Part shown: in pieces, positions 57,426-64,000 of the stretch
Layout of the letters: the number at the start of each line of letters is the position of its first letter
How positions within the stretch are numbered: the stretch's first letter is position 1
Assembly: GCA_007115705.1 (NCBI GenBank)
Contig: QXEO01000531.1
Coordinates: forward strand, 12,571,912-12,635,911
Reading direction: 5' to 3'
DNA: 64,000 nucleotides
Source: Dactylis glomerata
Taxonomy: Eukaryota; Streptophyta; Magnoliopsida; Poales; Poaceae
Notes under the pieces: generated by a model
What the model was told of the DNA's origin: nothing
What the model saw: only the letters and a program-made list of their open reading frames with translations
Database searches by the model: none
Made by a program: the position numbers and the translations under genes

Positions 57426-58076
57426 GCAACACAATGTATGTATTTCCATATTTTCCTTTGTATGCCGGCGTGTTGTGCCGGCACAAGACTAATGAATGAA
57501 ATACCGGCATCCCGAAGAAGCCGGGTAACTAGCTCCGAGGTATATTTGTTGTTTATTTACAGTTTTTTGTTATATGCCGGCTGGCTTTATTTGAATGTTT
57601 CCTATGTCGGCCTAGTAATGTGTCGGCACCAAAGGCCACTCTTCGACTCAGCTGCTGTCCGAAACCCGGCTTCATGGCTAGCAAGAGTAGATGCCGAAGA
57701 TTGTCTACACATGGAAAACGGCTAAGGAAATACAAAGCAAGCGAACCGACATTTTTGTTAAAGCTAAAGTTAAAATTTAAAGTGTCGAATGATTTGAAGT
57801 CTAAGTCTCAAAGTTAAAGTACTGTATGTTCGAGGAAGCAACCTTGAGACTCATACGTCGAAAGCCAATTAAGGTAGACAAGTAGCCAAGGTTGTGAAAT
57901 TGAGGAAACAGGAAAACAACTCGGTGACTTAGCCAAAAGATGATCCGGCATTAGTAACAAGCAAACCAAGATAAAACTTGTTCAGGAAGCAAACCAAAGG
58001 AAATTAAATGTGTATATTACATCTGCACCCGGCATACCGGGGATCTGATAAAACTTAAAGTTTTTATGCTCAAAAG
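57426..58076. other. Gap between integrase and the 3' end of the antisense gene
   Basis: No gene is seen. The sense and antisense genes converge here, and the region probably holds both 3' ends. It becomes AT-richer towards 58070. Small open frames are not supported. Confidence 0.5.
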
Positions 58077-61000
58077 TCAAGGAGCAGTGGCAGAAGCAGA
58101 GCCGCCAGCAGGTGGAGCAGTAGCAGTCGAGATGTCGGCTTCAGGTGTGCCGGACCCAGCAGATGGAATGGAGCCATCGCCTCCGCCCGGGGCAGATGCC
58201 TGTTCCGGGACATCAGTGTCGGCTTCCTCAGCTTCATCTTCATCTTGGCTGGAGTCGGAACCCTCAGCAACGGCAGATGTCCCGGCATCGTCATTCTTCT
58301 CCGGCTCGCGGATGTCCCGGACGAATTTGTCGGTGTCGGCATAGTCCACATAGCTGTGGGCCAACTCTCGCCGGCGCCGGATATGTTCCGGATCCGTGGT
58401 CCAGATGGATCCTTCGCGCATGGTGCGCAAAGTCTCCAAGTCTGCCTTTTCATACCAAGACAAGAAGTAGCTGAGGGCTTCGTCAGCTCCAACCCTCGCG
58501 CCGGAATCTCGCCACTCCCGGAGGCGAACCTTGGCAAGCTGCAGGTCGTTGCCAAGGTCAACCGGGTCAGTGGGAGTCCTTTGTCCCGGCCAGAGGGCAG
58601 AGAAAGCCTCCTGGGCGCCGTAGAAGAGCTCTTCAGTGTAAAGGGTCATGGCCTCCTTCCGGGACTGCAGGGCCAGCAGCTGCTCCGTCATGTCCCAGTT
58701 GGGCGAGTCGACCGGAACACCCCGGTTTTCTCGCTCCAACTGCAAAGCCCTCTCAACGTCAGCGACGGAAGCGGGAAACATGCCTGCAGAATAGAAACAA
58801 TGTTAGCAAAAGGAAAATATGTCGGCATAGATGCTATGCCAAAAAAGATTACACTATGTCGGAAAGGATAAAAGGGGAAAGGATTTGAAGCTTACGGGCA
58901 AGGTCGGCATTCAGCTGGGCAACTGTAACCTCCCATTTGGTGGCCTGCTCCTTCAGGCTATCCAGTTCAGCATGGGCGTTGGCGGCATCAGTCTCGGAGG
59001 TAACAAGCAGGGTATGGGTTTTCTTCAGTAGGCCCTCCCTCTGTTCCTTTTCGTCCAGCAGCTCGGTGATCCGGCCCTTCAGCTGTTCAACCTCGGCCTT
59101 GTGACCGGCATCCCGGTCGTCCAGTTGCTTGGCCACATCCACCGAGGACACACAATCCTGGTGGCGTGCCTCCAGTGCAGCCTTCTCATCTGCAAAGATT
59201 TCAAGTTAAAAGGATTTGAAGAAAGAAAACAGTGACAAAGAGTAAAGGATTTGAAGTATAAAGTAGCTATCCGGGTAACAGCAGGATCCGGCATACCAGT
59301 AAGCTCTTTCACCCTCTTGAGAAGCTCGGTGACTTGCGCTTCGGCACCAGCTGAAGAATGTCGGCACAAGGTTACGTGTCGGCAAGAGTAAGCATTGCAA
59401 AGTAAAGAGAGGAAAGATATCCGGCATACAGCAGTATGTCGGCAAAGATTACCTTTCAGGGACAGCTCCAGCTGAAGCTTGCTGTGTGCGTCGGAAAGCT
59501 TCCGATGCTCGCACACCAAGTCATGGAACATGTCGGCCCGGGTGTTGTTCATGAGCTGCGAAAATGCCGGGATTTGAAATGTCAGCAGAGAAATTTGACA
59601 TGATAATTAAAGTGAAGATTTTATCAAGTGATCATTCTTTTAAAGACCCGGCACAGGTGCTGCGCACCTATCCCGGCTCTCGGTGACTAGGATTTGAAGC
59701 TCGAATCGAGCTTATATCCCGGTCAAGAGGATTTGAAAGATAATAGAGATGTGAAATTGTTGAAGACCCGGCACAGGTGCTGCGCACCTATCCCGGCCCT
59801 CGGTGACTAGGATTTGAAGCTCGGATCGAGCTCATATGTCGGCAGTTAATTCAAAAGAAGCTAGCTAAAGGACTATGAGAAAATCCCGGATGTCCATATC
59901 CCGGACAGCCGACATTTTCGGGGACTGGGGATATGTGTGTAAATAGAGAGGACTTACGTTGGTGGCAGAGGCCAACTTGTGAAGTCTTTGCTGGATGCTG
60001 AGGAGCTCGCTGGCGATCGGTATGGGCTTCGCTGCCAGGAAGTCGCTTGGGTCGCCACTGGTCTTGGCTTCGGCCAGCTTCTTGCTCCTTGAGTCCGCAG
60101 TGTCCATGTTGCTGGCGTCGTTCCACTTGATGCACTGCTCCTTAAGAGAGCCGAGGCTCTCATCACTTTTCGTCGCAAGAGGGACGAGGCCCTCGAGTTC
60201 TGGGGTGTCGAAGAAGCTTTTCCGGTACCCCGGCCGGGCTGCTGCCCTGCCAAGATGCAGGGCCAGAGCAGAGCTGGTCCCGGACGCTGCCTTAGGAGGA
60301 GCAGTTGCGGCAGATGGTGTGCCGGACTTGGCCGGCTGAATCTTCAACGTGCTGGTCTTGGCCGGTGCAGTGGACTTGGCCGGTGCAGTGGTCTTGGCCG
60401 GTGCTGGGGTCTTGTCAGCTGAAGGAGTCTCGGGTGCGGGCTGTTCCGGCGCGGCCGGTGCATCTTGGCCAACAGGAGCGGGATCCGGAATAGTCCGGAC
60501 CTCTGGCACTAAAGGGCCTTTGCCCTTGATGTCTGTGCCGGCGCTCTTGTTGCTTGCGCCGGCATCTTCAGTTGTGCCGGCGTCGCTGGTGGGCGCGCCG
60601 GAGTCTGGTGCTTCTTGGTGGGCTCCGGTGTCCATATGGACATCAGGAGCCGGAGGTTCCTGTTGAGCCCCCGAGTCCATGTGGACGTCGGGGGCAGAGG
60701 TGTCTTGTTCCGGCGGAGGAACGTCCTTCGCCGGGGAGGAGGTCTTGTCGGGCGCAGGCGAGGATGCCGGCGCCGGTGAGCTCGTGTGACTGGCAGAGGG
60801 AATGTCAGAGGTAGCAGGGGCAGCGGGCTTGGTAACCTTCGGGTCGCCACTCAAGCCAGAAGCTTGTTCCGGCTCAAGAGGAGCACTGAAAGAGAGAAAA
60901 CACCAAGTCAGTAATACAAACAAGAGATATGTCGGAGGAAATGCAAAGAAAAGGAAATTTACCCCGAGGCAACAGGCCTCTGTTTCTTCTGTTTGGGCAC

Positions 61001-62535
61001 GCAGACCTTCTGCCTTTTCGACCTCTGAGGTATGTCGGACTGGGGCTTCACCCCTCGCTTCCGGCCGGCACGTCCGCCGGTGGAAGGAGGTCCCTGGTTC
61101 AGAGGGGCGGCGTCGATAACCACATCGTCCGGGATAGCTGAGGACGGCATTGGAAACTCGTAAGCAATAGGGGTTTCTGGAAAGGCGTACGCAAGTGGCA
61201 TCGGGTCATAGTACAGCAGGACCTCCTCGTCAGAATCAATCTCACTCCGGTCTTGAGTATAATGCCGGGATGAAGAGCCCTTACCCATGGCAGCTGCAGC
61301 ACGGGTGCTCCTGGGAAGCTTATCCCAATGATCCGGATCTTCAACATCCGCAACGGTGCGGTCCGCCGCGATCTTGATCCGGGAGTTCTCCATGGTTTGG
61401 AAGCTGAATTTCTGTATAAACAGCAAAGTCAAGTATTCAGACAAGGAAATATGCCGGTGGAAGAGGTATGTCGGATCAACATGATATGTGTCGGCAAACA
61501 GGCATGTGTCGGCTTAAGTATCTATGTGCCGGACATGGACTTTATGTATCGGATAAGATGGTTTACCGTTGGGGCGGGCCTATCCCGGCTGTATGGTTCT
61601 AGCCCCCAGGCAAAAGTGGCCTGAGAGGACTTGCAGACATCCTTAATCCGGCGCAGAATGTCGGCCGGAGTCAGCTCGTGTGTGGAGTGCCGGGTGGGGT
61701 CCATTGGCCCGCTCATCTGGCAGATCTTGTGCGACCGGCGCTGCAGAGGGGAGACGCGCCGGCTTATATAGCAGGCCACCAGGTCTTGAGGAGTAAGACC
61801 GGCATCCAGGAGCTCGCCCTTAACCCGGTGAAGCGCATTCACCGGCATCACCGAGTTCTTCGGGTTATAGGTCCAGTTCGTCATGGCCAAGGGTGGCTCG
61901 TCCACAAATGGCGGCAGGTTGAGCAGATCCTCGTCGGTGGTGTTCTTGACGTAGAAGAAGCTTTTCTGCCACTTCTTGCAAGATTCCAGGAGCTCCACCT
62001 TGGGGAAGTCCGAGCCCTTCCGGGACATGATGGTGGCCGCGCCGCAGAGGGTCATGGGGCGGTCCTTCTTTTCCTGGGCCGTCTCCGGCGGGTCGTCCTT
62101 GCTCCGGGGCGGCTCTTGGACGACTTGCTTCCGCAGTTGGAAGTACTTCGCCCAGCCTTGAGTAAGGGCCTCTATGCCGGCATAGCCCTCGCAAAAAGCA
62201 GCGAAGGCGGAGAGGATCATCACGGCATTGGCCGGGATATGATGAGGTTGTAGCTCGTAGGTGTTGAGGAAGTCCCGGAAGAAGTCCGATGCCGGCAGAC
62301 CGAAGCCCCGCTCGAAGTGGGCGATGAAGACGACGCGTTCGCCAGGTTCAGGTGCCGGCACAATTTCTCCTGCTGGTAGCCGGCATGCTACGCCCTCCGG
62401 GACTCTCCTGGTGGAGGTGACCCAGGATATGTCGGCCGGAGTAACCTCCGACCCCTCCCAGCCGGAGCGTCCTTGAGCTCGGGCCGAGGTATCTTCCTCA
62501 GAGGCCGAGGTAGCCGTCATGCTTGAAGATGCCAT
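58077..62535 (-). CDS. Element C antisense gene: intact seven-exon, 1167-codon protein with PF04195-like domain, NLS and coiled coil
   Basis: Minus-strand exons: 62535-61567, 61411-60963, 60885-59958, 59555-59453, 59350-59297, 59189-58896 and 58783-58077. All six introns (155, 77, 402, 102, 107 and 112 nt) are GT-AG, and the phases agree at every junction, giving 3504 nt with one stop (TGA 58077-58079). Residues about 36-140 resemble PF04195, 'putative gypsy type transposon' (FERGFGLPASDFFRDFL, YELQPHHIPANAV). A bipartite basic NLS (GRKRGVK ... RSKRQK) lies at about 440-465, Pro/Ala-rich repeats at about 480-680 (APAKTTAPAKS), coiled coil at about 795-935, and an acidic C-terminus. The function is unknown. 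Known relatives are antisense ORFs of grass Tat elements; nuclear location is inferred from the NLS. The B element has a decayed homologue. Confidence 0.82.
59645..59840. repeat. Direct repeat with hairpins in intron 3 of the C antisense gene
   Basis: About 80 bp starting 'gacccggcacaggtgctgcg' occurs at 59645 and 59765, a period of 120 bp. Each copy holds two perfect hairpins: aggtgc-tgc-gcacct and agctcga-a-tcgagct (second copy slightly changed). Confidence 0.8.
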
Positions 62536-63125
62536 CTTAGTGGCCGGGATAAGGCGTGAGAGCCGGAGTCCCGTGATGTTATCCCTATCAAGGCCGGAGA
62601 AAAGAGGGAGGTTAGTCTCTCCGGCATACCACTCTCACAGATGTTAGCAGGAATAGAAGATCTACCGAGGCAGTTAAAATAGGAAACAAATAAGGGTAAA
62701 ACTCCTAAAGATGAACACCTGCGAGCGTTGCCTAGCAATGCTAGTCGAATCAAAGGGAAAACTAGCTCTGAGACCGAAGCAGATCTGTGCAAGTGGGGCT
62801 ACCGGTGCGAAGTTGTAAAAGGCGTGAAAGAGGAAGAACAGAGGGAGGTCTCACCGGAGCTTGGCCGGCGACGATGGAGCGGCGGCGAGCGTGCAGGAAG
62901 ATCCAATCTCCCTGCAATGCTGCAGAGAGAAGAGGCGGCGGCGGCGGCGTCGTCAAAGGTGATGCCGTGCGTCGTCGGGCGTCGGCGTCGGCGGGGAGCA
63001 GGTCGGCTGTGGCGGCGATGCTGCTCTTCGGACCGGCGGAGGAGCACAGGAGGCAAAGTAGCAGGCGAGGAAGGCGAGGAAGACGATGGTGGTGGGGGGT
63101 AAAAAGATAAGTTTACCCCCGCCGC
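62536..63125 (-). other. 5' leader and promoter-proximal region of the C antisense gene
   Basis: About 590 nt between the ATG at 62535 and the TATA box. It is GC-rich with CGG/GGC runs on both strands; several open frames here reflect composition. An intron in the leader is possible but not established. Confidence 0.45.
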
Positions 63126-63137
63126 CCTATTTATAGG
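63126..63137 (-). promoter_or_regulatory. TATA box for the C antisense gene
   Basis: On the minus strand CCTATAAATAGG, a canonical plant TATA box, about 590 nt upstream of the antisense ATG and about 455 bp inside the 3' LTR. The plus strand does not read as a TATA box here. Transcription would start near 63100. Confidence 0.6.
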
Positions 63138-63579
63138 TCTGCCAGGCAGGGTCGTGGGGATCGTGGGAGTGTTCCACTCCCCCGACCGTTTCTGCGGCGA
63201 GGCGCCACGTGGCGGCGCAGAGTGGGGCGGCGGTTCCTGTAACCGTGCCATGACGCAATGATGGCGAGAAGTAACTGCTGCACTGTGAACCGTCACATCG
63301 TGGGTGACCGTTCGAGGTGGCAGGGCAGTTACAAGTTTCGATGCAAAGCTGTCAGACATGGCTTCTCGAGGAAGACTCGTCTATATGTCGGATTAATTGC
63401 CCGATGTATATGTTCCGTCCGGAATACCCTCGGGACCGGCCGGAATAAGTTTTGGAACAGGAACAGAGGCCGGGATATGTGCAGATGTGCCGGCATATAA
63501 TCTGATCGCCGGGGCATAATAAAGAAAGGTATGTTGAACCTGTCAAGGCTCCACAGTTATGACTGGGGAACCTTGGCAG

Positions 63580-63592
63580 CTTCGGGGACTAG
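63580..63592 (+). other. Polypurine tract of element C
   Basis: cttcggggactag directly before the 3' LTR. The purine run is short. The core cggggact is repeated in the pol linker (55905-56075). Confidence 0.6.
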
Positions 63593-64000
63593 TGTCGGGG
63601 GGATGACCCCCGGTAGGGTCAAGAGAGTAGAAAGACACAAGGTCTATGATTGACTTTATGCCGGGTTATCAAGGAAGGGCCTGGCCGGAATATAAGAGCA
63701 TCGGCCAGGCCGGCATATAATGTGTATCCCGGTTGATACTTGGATATGCCGGCATAGCCGGAATACTGATATATGTGTGCCGGCATATACTCAGATATGC
63801 CGGCCTAACTATTTGGTGTGTTGTGCAGGAGCAGGGGAGGCCGGATTACCCGACCCTCGTAGGTCGTTGGTCCGGCATATAAGTCCTGGGTATGGCCAAC
63901 GGTCATATCCGGGATACGTAAGTCAACCAAGGTGTCACATCCCTACAATCAAGGAAGAAAACATCCCAGCATGGTAGCAGAGTAAGATGGCAGGGTGCAC
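63593..64000 (+). repeat. 3' LTR of element C, first 408 bp
   Basis: Same text as 51922-52329; I saw no difference. The window ends inside it. Confidence 0.93.

Larger units (their letters stand above)
51922..64000 (+). mobile_element. Element C: recently moved, non-autonomous Tat-type element with an intact antisense gene
   Basis: The order is 5' LTR (51922-52879), PBS, gag remnant (52908-53561), non-coding repeats (to about 55376), RNase H/integrase (about 55377-57425), antisense seven-exon gene (58077-62535), PPT and 3' LTR (63593 to beyond the window). The LTR copies look identical over the 408 bp available. Compared with A, the stretch from gag about residue 155 to the first RNase H is missing and replaced by unrelated repeats. 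The probable 5' target duplication is tgttg (51917-51921); its partner is outside the window. Confidence 0.9.

Noticed and set aside
58245..58871. 208-codon plus-strand frame over the C antisense gene
   Set aside because: It is a shadow of exon 7 and crosses an intron boundary without any domain.

Overview
The window is repeat-only DNA from a large plant genome, almost certainly a grass. The Ty3/Gypsy clades present, the two long TGATACGTCTCCAACGTATC-type LTRs and the GC-rich coding style suggest subfamily Pooideae; this rests on remembered repeat families, not a search. I find no ordinary host gene, no rRNA or tRNA gene and no CRISPR array. Nearly every base belongs to a retrotransposon or DNA transposon, inserted into one another.

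Layout, left to right. Element A (1-7260, minus strand) is the 5' part of a Tat-type Gypsy element: LTR, PBS, gag-protease and most of pol, with only one in-frame amber stop. It has landed in element B (7261-11262, plus strand), the 3' part of a second Tat-type element. B carries a decayed multi-exon ANTISENSE gene (PF04195-like 'putative gypsy type transposon' domain plus coiled coil) and a 497-bp 3' LTR. After 245 unassigned bases comes LTR E (11508-14132 and 47962-48934), split by D1 (14133-47961), a Tekay/Del-type chromovirus of the same LTR family. D1 has an extra ORF upstream of gag and a gag-pol frame broken only by stops. Its 3' LTR is split by D2 (25246-40370), a second Tekay-type element with 3.1-kb LTRs, and by a 3.1-kb non-autonomous CACTA transposon (43286-46374). 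The 5' LTR of D2 holds two solo-LTR insertions (26665-28206, 28332-29981), whose empty sites survive in the D2 3' LTR. To the right, LTR F (48935-51216), a relative of the D2 LTR, has entered E; an inverted LTR fragment G (51217-51921) has entered F; and element C (51922 to beyond 64000) has entered G.

Element C is the most interesting object. Its two LTRs look identical over the 408 bp available, so it moved recently. Yet most of gag and all of protease and reverse transcriptase are gone, replaced by about 2 kb of non-coding repeats. Archaeal-type RNase H (partial) and integrase remain on the plus strand. On the minus strand lies a seven-exon gene (58077-62535) whose exons join in frame through canonical GT-AG introns into 1167 codons, with a TATA box next to the 3' LTR. 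B carries the same antisense architecture, so it is an old, shared trait of these elements.

Other leads: a 29-codon cysteine-rich segment in the very long LTRs of D2 and F, where the only differences are silent; a 65-codon acidic ORF in the D1 and E LTRs with more silent than replacement changes; ORFs upstream of gag in both Tekay elements with consensus 3' splice sites before each ORF; and a strong excess of TAG stops consistent with decay of methylated CHG sites.
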